Virus record (IMG/VR): IMGVR_UViG_3300037502_002431
Span: 1-36,918 of that record
Origin: a virus
DNA length: 36,918 nt
Strand: one strand, 5' to 3'
The position numbers and the translations under genes are program-made. Positions 7,205 to 17,315 of this stretch are shown here, one piece after another (the first letter of the stretch is position 1; each line of letters begins with the position of its first letter). Below the pieces are notes generated by a model that did not search any database, was not told the DNA's origin, and was given only the letters and a program-made list of their open reading frames with translations.

Positions 7205-10200
7205 ATGGCACTTAAACCACTAAACTCAGTAGGCGGATTCTCAGTAGGAGAAACCCCTGCTAATGTAATACTTGCTAATGGAGACATTACTGCAAGTGCC
7301 GCAACTTTTAGCGGTAATTTATTAATATCTAATGCTAATGCATCTTGGGGTGTTAAAACTGACAATTTGTATTATAGTAACGGTGTACCTTGGGACTTGC
7401 AGGCTGCAGCCGGTGCCAATTATGAGATTCAATATAATTTAAATGATAATTTTGCTGCCAGCCCAAACTTCACTTTCAATCCCGTAACTAATGTCCTAGA
7501 AGTTGTTGGTAATATTATTAGCACAAATGCTAATTTAGGTAATCTAGTAACAGCAAACTATGTAAACGTTGCAAATCAGATTAATGGTAATGTAGCAAAT
7601 TTCAGTGGTAATTTGACTTCATTAAACGCAAGTCTTGGTAACTTAGCAACAGCAAATTATGTAAACGTTGCAAGTAATACAATTAGTAACAACTTAACAG
7701 TTAATCTTGAGTTAGCAGGCAACACTGCAAATTTTGTTGGCAATGTAGTATTACCTAATTTAACTGTTAATTTAACATTAGCAGGTAATGTTGCAAACTT
7801 TACCGGTAATCTAACAACGGCTAATGCTAACTTAGGTAATCTTGCAACTGCTAATTTTGTAAATGTTGCAAGTAATGTAGTATCAAATAATGTAACAGTA
7901 AACTTAGAACTTGCCGGTAACACAGCAAACTTTAGTGGTAACGTAATTGTTCCAAACTTAACTGTTAATACAACATTGGCAGGCAACGTTGCTAATTTTA
8001 CAGGCAACCTAACCGCGGCCAATGCTAACTTAGGTAATTTAGCGACAGCAAACTTTGTCAATGTATCAAGTAACGTAAATGTTACTAATACGATGCAAGC
8101 AGGCAATGTGCGTACTGATAACTTGTTGTATGCTAACGGTACTCCATGGGACTTCCAAGAAGCAGCCGGAGCAAATACACAGATTCAATACAATATGGGT
8201 AATAACTTTGCGGCAAGTGCAAACTTTACCTATAACGATGCAACACAACAATTTACAGTATTAGGTAATGCTCAGTTTAATAATGCAAACTTAGGTAATT
8301 TAGCAATCGCTAACTACGTAAACGTATCCAATACTCTTACAACTGTTGATGCAAATGTAACAGGTAATCTAACTGCTGCTAATGTAAACTTATCGGGTAA
8401 CTTAGTTGTACCTAACTTAACAGTTAACTTAGAACTAAGTGGTAATACAGCAAACTTCAGTGGTAACGTAATTGTTCCTAACTTGACAGTCAATACTACG
8501 TTGCAAGGTAACGTTGCAAACTTCAGTGGTAACTTAACATCATTGAATGCAAACTTAGGTAACGTTGCAACTGCCAACTATGTAAACGTTGCAAGTAACC
8601 TAACAGTAAATGGAGAGTTCTCAGGTAACACAGCAAACTTTAGTGGTAACGTAATCGTTCCTAATTTGACTGTAAACTTAGAACTAAGTGGTAACACTGC
8701 AAACTTTACAGGTAATATTGTTGCACCTAACTTAGTTGGTGCATTAGCAAATGGTAACAGTAACGTAAAAGTTTATAGTAATGCTAACGTTGAAATTAGT
8801 ATTAATGGTGTAGCAAACATTGCTACATTCTCTGGCAACAGATTATACGTTGTTGGCGATATTGATTCTACAGCAGGTAACATGCTTGCTAATGGCAATG
8901 TAAGTGCTAACGGAACAATAAATGGCGCCAATGCCAATATAACAGGTGAAGGACTATTTGGTAGTGTAAGAACTGCTAATATCAATGCTCCAATTGGCAA
9001 TCTAACAATTAGTGCAGCGGGTAGTAATGAAAATATTATTCTTGTACCAACAGGTACTGGTGCAGTTGACGTAAGTTTAAAGAACATTATTCAACTTGCT
9101 GATCCTGTAAATCCAAGAGATGCGGCAACAAAAGAATATGTTGACAATACTGCACAAGGTCTAACAATTCATACAGCAGTTCGTGTAACAAGTACAACTA
9201 ACCTAAATGCTACATATGCTAATGGTGGTAGTGTATTAACAACTATAGCAATCACTGGCGGCAAGACAATACAGTTTGGTGCGGCTCATGGATTAAGCAT
9301 AGGTGACGAACTTGCATGGGATAACTCATTCAACGGTCTTGTAAGTAACGATCCATATTTCGTGTATAGCACTCCAGCAGCCGATACTATCACAGTTAAA
9401 GCAGGATATTTCGGTGCTGAAGTCACAACATTGACTAATGGTACTGGCTTATCACAGACGGCAAGAGCAAACACTGGTGTTGGTGCAACACTTACCAATG
9501 CAGGTGCAAATGCGGCAATATCTATCGATGGCGTTGCATTAGCATCAACAAATAGAGTTCTTGTTCAAGGTCAAACAAATCAATTCGAAAACGGTATCTA
9601 TACTGTAACAACAGTGGGTAACGGTTCAACTACATGGGTATTGACAAGAGCGACAGATGAAGATACATACAGCCCTGTATCAACAAGCGCATTAGGTTAC
9701 GGCGATTACTTCTTTGTACAAAATGGTAGTAGTTATGCAGGTAGTTCGTATGTATTGACTACACCGGTCGGCGAGATATTGTTTGGATTAACAAACATAC
9801 AATTCAGTCAATTTAGTGCAGCCGGCTCATATAGCGCAGGTAATGGTATTGCAATCACCGGCACAACAATCAGTGCAAACATCGATGGAGTAACTACAGA
9901 TATTGTCGGTGGTAATATCGTTGTTAAATCTAGTGCTAACTTAACAACACCAAATATAGGTGATGCAACCTTCCAAAGCATTACTTGGAACAATGCAGGT
10001 AATGGTAATGTTACTGCAAACAATTTAAGTATCGGTAACATTGCGAATATTACTGGCAACTTAACTGTTGCTGGAAACGTCCAAGTAACTTATGACATTG
10101 ATAGTAATGCTAATATCTATAGCAACAATAGTGATGTAAGCAGTTTCTTAACAGTAGGTGGAAATACTACATCAAATAATATTACATCAAACAATTGGTT

Positions 10201-11056
10201 AAACACAACAAATGCAAATGTAAGTGCTAACCTAGTAACAAGTAATGCTACTGTTAACTTAGAACTTGCTGGCAATACAGCAAACTTCAGTGGCAATGTT
10301 CAAGTAAACAACCTTGATGTAAACTTAGAACTAAGTGGCAATACAGCAAACTTTAGTGGTAACGTAATATTACCAAACTTAACAGTTAACTTAGAGTTAG
10401 TAGGTAATACTGCAAACTTTAGTGGTAATGTAATATTACCAAACTTGACTGTCAACAATAATATTGCAGGTAATACTGCAAACTTTAGTGGCAATATCAG
10501 TGCCGCAAATGCTAACTTAGGTAACTTAGCAACTGCAAACTTCTTTACTGGCACATTGATAAATGGTACAAGTAACGTTGCGATACCGACAACTAATGGT
10601 AATGTCAATATTACAGCAGGTGGTAACACCTCACTTGTAGTAACCGCAACAGGTGGTAATATTGTCGGTAACTTGAATGTTTCAAGTACATTGTTTGCTA
10701 ACGATGCTAATGTAGCCAACGCAATTATATTAGGCAATACCGCAGTATATTGGGCAACCGTAACAACTAGTGCTATTACAGGTAATCAAACAATTGCTAC
10801 ACTACCAACATCAGGTATAACAGGATATGAATTCATTGTTAAGGGTGTTGATAGTACAGGAAGTAAGTATAGTGTTGCAACAGTAACCGCAGTAACAAAT
10901 GGAACATCAGTTGATTATATAACATATGCAACTGCTGCCTTAGGCGGTGCAACAGGTACATTGGCTGTTAATGTTGTAGGTGCAAACGTAGCATTACAAG
11001 TAACTCCTGCAAGTAGCAACAGCACAGTTTGGACAACACAATTTAGAACGATTTAA
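7205..11056 (+). CDS. Giant repeat-rich tail fibre (1283 residues)
   Basis: Two repeat arrays flank a globular module. Residues about 100-520 and 1010-1110 consist of a ~17-20 residue unit of the form (L/T)xVNLELAGNTANFSGNVxVPN, alternating with ANANLGNLATANFVNVASN. This regular spacing of small and beta-favouring residues suggests a long fibrous beta-helix or triple-stranded shaft. Two AAGAN-TQIQYN-type modules lie near residues 75 and 325. About residues 627-895 hold a module beginning DAATKEYVDNTAQGL and containing NRVLVQGQTNQFENGIYTV, shared with two other fibres in the window. The C-terminal ~105 residues resemble the C-terminal domain of the preceding protein and are probably a trimerising or binding tip. 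Receptor-binding tail fibre is the likely role; the partner is unknown. Confidence 0.8.
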   Translation: MALKPLNSVGGFSVGETPANVILANGDITASAATFSGNLLISNANASWGVKTDNLYYSNGVPWDLQAAAGANYEIQYNLNDNFAASPNFTFNPVTNVLEVVGNIISTNANLGNLVTANYVNVANQINGNVANFSGNLTSLNASLGNLATANYVNVASNTISNNLTVNLELAGNTANFVGNVVLPNLTVNLTLAGNVANFTGNLTTANANLGNLATANFVNVASNVVSNNVTVNLELAGNTANFSGNVIVPNLTVNTTLAGNVANFTGNLTAANANLGNLATANFVNVSSNVNVTNTMQAGNVRTDNLLYANGTPWDFQEAAGANTQIQYNMGNNFAASANFTYNDATQQFTVLGNAQFNNANLGNLAIANYVNVSNTLTTVDANVTGNLTAANVNLSGNLVVPNLTVNLELSGNTANFSGNVIVPNLTVNTTLQGNVANFSGNLTSLNANLGNVATANYVNVASNLTVNGEFSGNTANFSGNVIVPNLTVNLELSGNTANFTGNIVAPNLVGALANGNSNVKVYSNANVEISINGVANIATFSGNRLYVVGDIDSTAGNMLANGNVSANGTINGANANITGEGLFGSVRTANINAPIGNLTISAAGSNENIILVPTGTGAVDVSLKNIIQLADPVNPRDAATKEYVDNTAQGLTIHTAVRVTSTTNLNATYANGGSVLTTIAITGGKTIQFGAAHGLSIGDELAWDNSFNGLVSNDPYFVYSTPAADTITVKAGYFGAEVTTLTNGTGLSQTARANTGVGATLTNAGANAAISIDGVALASTNRVLVQGQTNQFENGIYTVTTVGNGSTTWVLTRATDEDTYSPVSTSALGYGDYFFVQNGSSYAGSSYVLTTPVGEILFGLTNIQFSQFSAAGSYSAGNGIAITGTTISANIDGVTTDIVGGNIVVKSSANLTTPNIGDATFQSITWNNAGNGNVTANNLSIGNIANITGNLTVAGNVQVTYDIDSNANIYSNNSDVSSFLTVGGNTTSNNITSNNWLNTTNANVSANLVTSNATVNLELAGNTANFSGNVQVNNLDVNLELSGNTANFSGNVILPNLTVNLELVGNTANFSGNVILPNLTVNNNIAGNTANFSGNISAANANLGNLATANFFTGTLINGTSNVAIPTTNGNVNITAGGNTSLVVTATGGNIVGNLNVSSTLFANDANVANAIILGNTAVYWATVTTSAITGNQTIATLPTSGITGYEFIVKGVDSTGSKYSVATVTAVTNGTSVDYITYATAALGGATGTLAVNVVGANVALQVTPASSNSTVWTTQFRTI
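7510..8740 (+). repeat. Tandem imperfect coding repeats in fibre shaft
   Basis: Short units such as GCAAACTTTAGTGGTAACGT and AACTTAGGTAATTTAGCAAC recur many times with a few substitutions, all in the same reading frame. They encode the shaft repeats NTANFSGNV and NLGNLATAN. A second, shorter block lies at about 10240-10520. The DNA similarity is high enough for repeat-number change by recombination. Confidence 0.8.
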
Positions 11057-11058
11057 TT

Positions 11059-12807
11059 ATGGCATTAAAGTCTTTAAACAGCGATGGTGGCTTTGGATTA
11101 TATAATGGGAATATTGTCATCGATGCAGATGGCAATTTCTCAGCAGCCAACTTAACTGTATCTGGGACTAGTAATTTAGGTCCCATTGCTAATGTTATAA
11201 TTACAGGTGGCAGTAATGGTCAAGTAGTTATAACAGACGGTAACGGCGTATTAAGTTTTACGGATTTAAACGCTACGTCAAATCGTGCTGCGGTGATGCC
11301 ATATTTGATACCTAATGGTGAATCATATATTGTTGAAGAAAACTTTCAAGGGCTTTTTTACGAACCAATAGACATTGAAGGTGAGTTTGAAGTAGATGGT
11401 ATATTAATTGATTTAAGTGGTAGTGCGGGTGCAGGAACACCCGGCGGTAATAATACTCAAGTTCAGTTTAATGATAGTGGTGTTTTTGCAGGTAACGCAG
11501 GATTAACATTCAACAAAACAACCACCACATTTACTACAAATAATTTTGTTGCAACTTCAACTGCTAATTTAGGTGGTGTAGGAAACGTAACAATTACTGG
11601 TGGAACTAACGGACAGTTTCTTAGAACTAACGGTAGCGGTATACTAAATTGGTCAACCGTTGGAGATGCAACAAATGTTCTTTATGTAAGTAAAGATGGC
11701 AATGATGGTAATAACGGTACAACATTAGATAGTGCTAAACTTACTATTGCCGGCGCATGTGCGGTAGCCACATCAGGTACTACTATATTTGTTAAGTCAG
11801 GGGACTATACTGAAACTAACCCAGTAAGTGTTCCGGCAGGGGTAAGTATAGTTGGAGATAATTTAAGAACAGTTACAGTTAGACCAGCAACGCCTACGTC
11901 AGACATTTTTCATGTACGTAACAAATGTTATGTTACTGGTATAACTTTTAGAGACCATTTAAATCCTTCAGCAGCAATAGCATTTCCTAGTGCAGGTGCC
12001 GGCGCAATCACAACAAGTCCATATATACAAAACTGTAGTTCTATAACTACAACAGGATGTGGAATGCGTATTGACGGAAGTTTAGCAAGTGGACTTAAGT
12101 CAATGGTGTTAGATAGTTACACACAATTTAATCAAGGTGGCAAAGGGATACACATTACAAATTCAGGCTATGCTCAACTGGTAAGTATTTTTACTATTTG
12201 TTGTACTATAGGCGTTCACTGCGAAAGCGGAGGACAATGTTCAGTATCAAACAGTAATAATAGTTTTGGTGATTACGCATTGTGGGCTGATGGTAAGAGT
12301 GCGTTACTATATAGTGGTAATGTTGTAAGTTTTCAAAATGGATTAGTTGTTGTTAACAATTTACCACAGCGTCCTGCAGTTAATGATAGTTTTCAATTTG
12401 CAGGTGACACCACTTGGTATACCGTAAAAACTGCCACTGCACTTGCTAGTGGTCAAAGCAGTATAACGTTTGATCAACCTCCCGGTACTACGCCTAGTGC
12501 TGGCGCAGGTGTAAGTTTTTATCAACCAAGTTTTATTAGTGCATCAGGACAAACATTTGAATACGTAGGAACAGGAACTAATATTTTGACAGCCACACCT
12601 AGATTAGGTGGTATTCCAATTCAAGTAAATGAAGTAATACAAGCCAATGGTGGTATTGTGAATTGGACAAGTACTGATCAGTTTGGTGATTTTAGAATTG
12701 GTGCAGGATTAGTTATTAATGAAGAAGCCGGAGTGATTACAGGTACTACATTTGATAAAAGTTTGTTTGCTGTATTAACGCCATATATACTAGCATTAGA
12801 GAATTAA
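11059..12807 (+). CDS. Virion structural protein with right-handed beta-helix domain
   Basis: A 582-residue protein beginning two bases after the previous stop codon, with a start block (MALKSLNSDGGFGLYNGNI) like that of the preceding fibre. A PGGNNTQVQFNDSGVF module lies near residue 127. About residues 207-434 form a pectate-lyase-like beta-helix opening LYVSKDGNDGNNGTT and continuing with GTTIFVKSGDYTE, VPAGVSIVGDNLRTVTV, MVLDSYTQFNQGGKGI and YAQLVSIFTICC. The end (RLGGIPIQVNEVIQANGG) is also conserved in aquatic T4-like fibres as I remember them. Phage beta-helices bind or sometimes cleave surface polysaccharides; I see no catalytic signature, so binding is the safer reading. No strong ribosome site precedes the ATG, so translation is probably coupled to the upstream gene. 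Confidence 0.8.
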   Translation: MALKSLNSDGGFGLYNGNIVIDADGNFSAANLTVSGTSNLGPIANVIITGGSNGQVVITDGNGVLSFTDLNATSNRAAVMPYLIPNGESYIVEENFQGLFYEPIDIEGEFEVDGILIDLSGSAGAGTPGGNNTQVQFNDSGVFAGNAGLTFNKTTTTFTTNNFVATSTANLGGVGNVTITGGTNGQFLRTNGSGILNWSTVGDATNVLYVSKDGNDGNNGTTLDSAKLTIAGACAVATSGTTIFVKSGDYTETNPVSVPAGVSIVGDNLRTVTVRPATPTSDIFHVRNKCYVTGITFRDHLNPSAAIAFPSAGAGAITTSPYIQNCSSITTTGCGMRIDGSLASGLKSMVLDSYTQFNQGGKGIHITNSGYAQLVSIFTICCTIGVHCESGGQCSVSNSNNSFGDYALWADGKSALLYSGNVVSFQNGLVVVNNLPQRPAVNDSFQFAGDTTWYTVKTATALASGQSSITFDQPPGTTPSAGAGVSFYQPSFISASGQTFEYVGTGTNILTATPRLGGIPIQVNEVIQANGGIVNWTSTDQFGDFRIGAGLVINEEAGVITGTTFDKSLFAVLTPYILALEN

Positions 12808-12819
12808 AAGGATACGCAA

Positions 12820-13143
12820 ATGCCATCAGCAATCAATACATTCAAATCATATGCAGTAGATGCGACAACAGTTGGTAATACATTTTATACAACTCCCGCC
12901 GCAACGACAACAATCATATTATTAGCACAAGCAACTAATGTAGGCAACAGTGATGCAAACGTTACTTTTTACACATCGATAAATGGTAACACAGAAATAA
13001 CAAAAGATTTTACAATACCAGTAGGTGATGCAGCAAGTATGCTTACTGGTAAGTTAGTACTGGAAGCAGGAAATTCAATGGGAGTAATTGCAAACGCAAA
13101 CTCTCAAATCAAACTTACAGTGAGTATACTTGAGACTACATAA
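12820..13143 (+). CDS. Small virion-associated beta protein
   Basis: A 107-residue protein predicted to be mainly beta-strand, opening with INTFKSYAVDATTVGNTFYT and closing with LTVSILETT. The middle alternates hydrophobic and polar residues (TIILLAQATN, NVTFYTSINGN, GKLVLEAGNSMGVIAN) like a jelly-roll or Ig-like sandwich. Similar small proteins recur beside fibre genes in T4-like marine phages, as I remember them, without a defined role. A good AAAAGGA ribosome site lies before the ATG. Its TAA stop overlaps the next gene's ATG by one base (TAATG). Probably a virion structural or fibre-accessory protein. Confidence 0.6.
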   Translation: MPSAINTFKSYAVDATTVGNTFYTTPAATTTIILLAQATNVGNSDANVTFYTSINGNTEITKDFTIPVGDAASMLTGKLVLEAGNSMGVIANANSQIKLTVSILETT

Positions 13144-13910
13144 TGGGAACAAATACAGGATTAATTAGCGGTAGAGTCAAAAAGGTCCCAGCGACAAATG
13201 CGGATCCAAACCGTTATAACTGGTTAAACTTACAAAATGCAGAACCTGACTTAGGAGTTCCTACTAGTAATGGTAGTTTTTTCACATCAGACACTAATGG
13301 CAATAGAAGTTGGAGCAATTCATTAACAGTTGTATCTAATACTGTTACTATGACCAATGTGGTCTTAACGGGTACTGCCAATTTAGGCCCCGTAGGTAAC
13401 ATAACGATAACAGGTGGTAGCCCAAATTATGTACTGAGTACGGATGGCGCCGGCAATTTAAGTTGGGCAGCACAAACCGGAGGTGGTGGCACCCCCGGCG
13501 GATTTAATACGTATGTACAGTTTAATGATGCTGGAAGTTTTGGAGGCAGTGGAAAATTTTTATTCAATAAGATTACTAACACACTATCAACCGGAAACAT
13601 AGTCACAGTTGGATCAAATGTTGGTATAAATTTTCAAACAACTCCTGGAAATACGGTTAGTTTCTTAGCACCTCTAACAGCAAATAACGCATCATTTTAT
13701 GTGCCTGAATCAGCAGGTGCATTACAGCAAGTATTAACGATAACATCAAACAGTTCAGTGCAGGGATTGGGCTGGAAAACACTACCTGCGAATTATATAG
13801 ATGTTACTATGAGAGACAATTCAACTTTAACGGTCAATCCTACTATCGTATTAAGAAAATATCCAGTAAGATTACGAAGTGGAACTATCATTAACGTTGC
13901 TACAGTATGA
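13143..13910 (+). CDS. Short tail-fibre/structural protein
   Basis: A 255-residue protein starting in a TAATG overlap with the previous gene. The N-terminus (LISGRVKKVPATNADPNRYNWLNLQNAEPDLGVP) resembles virion-attachment segments of T4-like fibres. It is followed by a LGPVGNITITGGSPNYVLSTDGAGNLSW unit and one PGGFNTYVQFNDAGSF module, both shared with neighbouring fibres. The C-terminal ~50 residues (about 205-255) form a beta domain ending RKYPVRLRSGTIINVATV. It has no recognisable catalytic or lectin domain. The modules make fibre membership likely; its exact place is unknown. Confidence 0.65.
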   Translation: MGTNTGLISGRVKKVPATNADPNRYNWLNLQNAEPDLGVPTSNGSFFTSDTNGNRSWSNSLTVVSNTVTMTNVVLTGTANLGPVGNITITGGSPNYVLSTDGAGNLSWAAQTGGGGTPGGFNTYVQFNDAGSFGGSGKFLFNKITNTLSTGNIVTVGSNVGINFQTTPGNTVSFLAPLTANNASFYVPESAGALQQVLTITSNSSVQGLGWKTLPANYIDVTMRDNSTLTVNPTIVLRKYPVRLRSGTIINVATV

Positions 13911-13911
13911 G

Positions 13912-13919
13912 AATAAATA
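13912..13919 (+). promoter_or_regulatory. Late-promoter-like AATAAATA
   Basis: AATAAATA lies in the 27-base gap before the S74 fibre gene, 25 bases before the ATG. It matches the ATAAATA core seen before other fibre genes, and a GAAGGACAG ribosome site follows it. Confidence 0.5.
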
Positions 13920-13937
13920 GATTGAAGGACAGTAAAA

Positions 13938-16900
13938 ATGGCAAATAAGTATCCGTTAGTAGCAAATTCATCAACATTAACTATTGAGGAAATCCGAAGT
14001 GGTGATACCTTATTGGCCGATGCAATTAACTCTACAGGAAACCTAACAGTAGGGGGTATATCATTTTTAGGTAATGTCGGTTGTGTCAACATTACAGGTG
14101 GTAGCAACGGTCAGTATCTACAAACCGACGGAACAGGTAATTTAGATTGGGCTACTCTAACTGTTAATACTGCAAACATAAGCAATGGCAATAGTAATGT
14201 AGATATTACTTCAAGCGGTGGTAACGTAAGTATAAGTGTTGCCGGCAATGCAAACGTAGTTAATGTCACTGGTACCGGTATGGAAGTAACCGGTAATATT
14301 GTACCAACAGCAAACTTAACATATAGTTTAGGTAATAATACTAACCGTTGGAATAATCTATATCTTAATGGTAATACTATTGTTTTAGGCGATGCTCTTA
14401 TCACAACTACTGCAAATAGTGTTGTTATTACTAATCCTGAAGGCGGCAATTTTACTATTGAAGGTAATGCAAATACAAGCACTAGTGATCTAAGTAATGG
14501 AAATAGTAATTTAAGCATCCTCGCTAATGGTAATCTTACTTTCTCTAGCGCAGGTAATGCAAATGTTCTTGTTATTACAGGAACAGGGACAAACATTACT
14601 GGCACTGCTAATATTTCAGGCAATGCAAATGTAGGCAATTTAGGAGTAGGAAAAGTTGTTGCAACTGCTAATGTTGAAGCACAATATTTTATTGGTAATG
14701 GTAGTCAATTAACAGGTATTGATGCTACTGCTATTCAAAATGGATCAGCAAACGTAAGAACATTTAATAACGGTAATGTAACTGTTAGTGCCGCTGGTTC
14801 AGGTAATATTGTTGTTGTAACAAGTACCGGTGCAAATATAAATGGATATGCAAACATAACAGGTAATGCTAATGTAGGTAATTTAGGTGCTACCGAAGTA
14901 GTAGCAACTACATTAAGTGGAACATTAACTACAGCCGCACAGCCAAACATAACAAGCGTAGGCTCATTGACAAGTTTAACTGTAACGGGAAATGTCAGCG
15001 CCGGCAATGTCAGCGCCGCAACATTTACTGGTAACTTAACTGGTAATGCAAACACAGCCGGTACAGTAACAACAGCCGCACAGCCAAACATAACATCAGT
15101 AGGTACATTAACAAGTCTTGCTGTTACAGGTAATATAACATCCGGTAATGTAAGTGGTACATTAGTAACTGGTACATTGACAACTGGCACACAGCCAAAT
15201 ATAACAAGTTTAGGCACATTAACTTCTGCACTTAGCAGTGGTAATATTACAGCAGAAGGTAATTTGATATCAGATAATGTGATATCAAGAACCGGATTGT
15301 TAACATTATCAGCAAGCGGTAGTAACCAAGACGTTGATATTAAACCAACAGGTACAGGTGTTGTTGATGTTTGGGGTGCAAAAATTAGTAATATTGGCAC
15401 ACCGGTATCAGGTACAGATGCCGCAACTAAGCAATATGTTGATGACGTTGCTCAAGGATTAAACATACATGATAGTGTTGCTGCCGCAACTACAAACACA
15501 CTTGCGACACTAACAAGTGGTACAATTACATATAATAATGGCACAAGTGGCGCAGGTGCCACACTAACAACAACTGGTTCATATACAACAATTGATGGCG
15601 TAAACGTTGCTACTATTGGAACACGTATTCTTGTTAAGAATGAAGCCAATGCCGCACATAACGGTATCTATACGTATACAAGTAGTACTGTAATTACACG
15701 TGCAACTGATTTTAATAGTACACCAGAAGTAGAAGCAGGGGATTTCGTATTCGTAACAGGTGGCTCAACATATGATAACACAGGTTGGGTACAGACCGCA
15801 ACAGTAACAACTATCGGCACAGATAATATTGAGTTTGCACAGTTTTCAGGTGCAGGTACATATCAGGCAGGTACAGGACTTACATTAGTAGGATCAACAT
15901 TTAACTTAAGTAATACTACAGTTACAGCCGCAAGTTATGGTAACGGAGACTATGTTGCTACGTTTACAGTAAATGCACAAGGTCAATTAACTGCGGCAGC
16001 GAATGCCGCAATTACAGCAAACGCAGCCAACTTAACCGGCTCAACGCTTGCATCAAGTATTATCAATTCTAGTTTAACGAGTGTTGGTACATTAGGATCA
16101 TTAAGTGTAACTGGTAATATTAGTGCAGGCAATGTCAGTGCTACTACATTTACTGGTAACTTAAGTGGTAATGCTAATGCCGCAACGACGGCAGGTACTG
16201 TAACAACTGCGGCACAACCTAATATCACATCAGTTGGTACATTAAGTTCGTTGGCTGTCACAGCAAATATTACTGCTGGTAATGTTTATGCGAACAGTGG
16301 AACTATCGGTGGTAGTTTAGTAGCAGGTACATTAACAACAGCGGCTCAACCAAACATAACCTCAGTAGGCACATTAAGCAGTTTAGGTGTGTCAGGTACT
16401 ATCACTGCCGCAAACATTACAGCGAACACGGGTTCATTTACAGGTAATGGTGCTGGGTTAACTACACTCAACGGTAGTAATATTAGTTCAGGAACAATTG
16501 ATCAAGCAAGACTTGCAAATAGTACATTAACATTAGGTAATACAACACTTACACTTGGTGGAACAACTACAACAGTAACTGGATTAACTGGAGTAACTGC
16601 TACAACGTTTACAGGTAATGTTACTGGTAATGTAAGTGGTAGTGCAGGATCTGCAACAACAGCAGGAACAGTAACAACAGCCGCACAACCAAACATTACA
16701 TCGGTTGGTACATTAACAGGTTTAACTGTAAAAAATGCAGGCATAACTGCTTCTATTCATTCTAATAATGATAGTGCTGCTACATTAGAAGTTTGCGGCG
16801 ATACTAGTGCAGGCGCCCAACAAGTCAATGCTACTGTATATGTGGGACAGAGCAGAATATTTGGTGGCGGTATCAAATACAATTCTTCACCTGATACTGT

Positions 16901-17303
16901 AACATTGTTTAGACGAGACAACAATGTTGACACGAATTTTATGACTGTAACCTATAATAGTAGTGATGTAACTTTTGCAGCCGGGGTAACTGCTACTACA
17001 TTGACTGAAACATCAAGTATGGCTCTAAAAGAAAACTTTAGACCAATTGAGAATCCATTAGATACTGTATTAAAACTTGTTGGTCATATCTATGACAGAA
17101 AAGATGGTACATTAAAGGGTGAAGCAGGTCTTGTTGCTGAAGAAGTCGCAGAGATTCTTCCAAACTTAGTTGGATTAGATAAAGATGGTAATCCAGATAG
17201 CGTTAAGTATTCAAGATTGACAGTATATTTGCTTGAATCAATCAAAGTCCTTAAGGACGAAATTGATAGTCTTAAAGGCACCAAACGCAAATCTAAGAAA
17301 TAA
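13938..17303 (+). CDS. Tail fibre with C-terminal S74 self-cleaving chaperone domain
   Basis: A 1121-residue fibre. Repeats dominate: AAQPNITSVGTLTSLxVTGN-type units occur at least six times (around residues 335, 380, 420, 760, 800, 920), and YFIGNGSQLTGIDATAIQNGSAN lies near residue 250. About residues 490-655 hold the DAATKQYVDD...GTRILVKNEAN..HNGIY module shared with two other fibres. The C-terminal ~95 residues, from SSMALKENFRPIENPLDTV, are an intramolecular chaperone of the peptidase S74 type, which trimerises the fibre and then cuts itself off. Ser1026/Ser1027 and Lys1031 sit at the expected cleavage site, and GLVAEEVAEILPNLV and a C-terminal coiled helix (YLLESIKVLKDEIDSL) follow. The mature fibre would end near residue 1025. 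Confidence 0.9.
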   Translation: MANKYPLVANSSTLTIEEIRSGDTLLADAINSTGNLTVGGISFLGNVGCVNITGGSNGQYLQTDGTGNLDWATLTVNTANISNGNSNVDITSSGGNVSISVAGNANVVNVTGTGMEVTGNIVPTANLTYSLGNNTNRWNNLYLNGNTIVLGDALITTTANSVVITNPEGGNFTIEGNANTSTSDLSNGNSNLSILANGNLTFSSAGNANVLVITGTGTNITGTANISGNANVGNLGVGKVVATANVEAQYFIGNGSQLTGIDATAIQNGSANVRTFNNGNVTVSAAGSGNIVVVTSTGANINGYANITGNANVGNLGATEVVATTLSGTLTTAAQPNITSVGSLTSLTVTGNVSAGNVSAATFTGNLTGNANTAGTVTTAAQPNITSVGTLTSLAVTGNITSGNVSGTLVTGTLTTGTQPNITSLGTLTSALSSGNITAEGNLISDNVISRTGLLTLSASGSNQDVDIKPTGTGVVDVWGAKISNIGTPVSGTDAATKQYVDDVAQGLNIHDSVAAATTNTLATLTSGTITYNNGTSGAGATLTTTGSYTTIDGVNVATIGTRILVKNEANAAHNGIYTYTSSTVITRATDFNSTPEVEAGDFVFVTGGSTYDNTGWVQTATVTTIGTDNIEFAQFSGAGTYQAGTGLTLVGSTFNLSNTTVTAASYGNGDYVATFTVNAQGQLTAAANAAITANAANLTGSTLASSIINSSLTSVGTLGSLSVTGNISAGNVSATTFTGNLSGNANAATTAGTVTTAAQPNITSVGTLSSLAVTANITAGNVYANSGTIGGSLVAGTLTTAAQPNITSVGTLSSLGVSGTITAANITANTGSFTGNGAGLTTLNGSNISSGTIDQARLANSTLTLGNTTLTLGGTTTTVTGLTGVTATTFTGNVTGNVSGSAGSATTAGTVTTAAQPNITSVGTLTGLTVKNAGITASIHSNNDSAATLEVCGDTSAGAQQVNATVYVGQSRIFGGGIKYNSSPDTVTLFRRDNNVDTNFMTVTYNSSDVTFAAGVTATTLTETSSMALKENFRPIENPLDTVLKLVGHIYDRKDGTLKGEAGLVAEEVAEILPNLVGLDKDGNPDSVKYSRLTVYLLESIKVLKDEIDSLKGTKRKSKK

Positions 17304-17315
17304 AGGTGGTGCAAA

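Noticed and set aside
7510-8740. Possible CRISPR-like repeat array
   Set aside because: The repeats are in-frame, imperfect, lack uniform unique spacers, and code for a regular fibre shaft.
7657-10737. Several long reverse-strand frames rich in Leu, Val, Pro and Thr beneath the fibre genes
   Set aside because: They are the mirror image of repetitive fibre codons, have no ribosome sites or recognisable domains, and recur wherever the same repeats occur.
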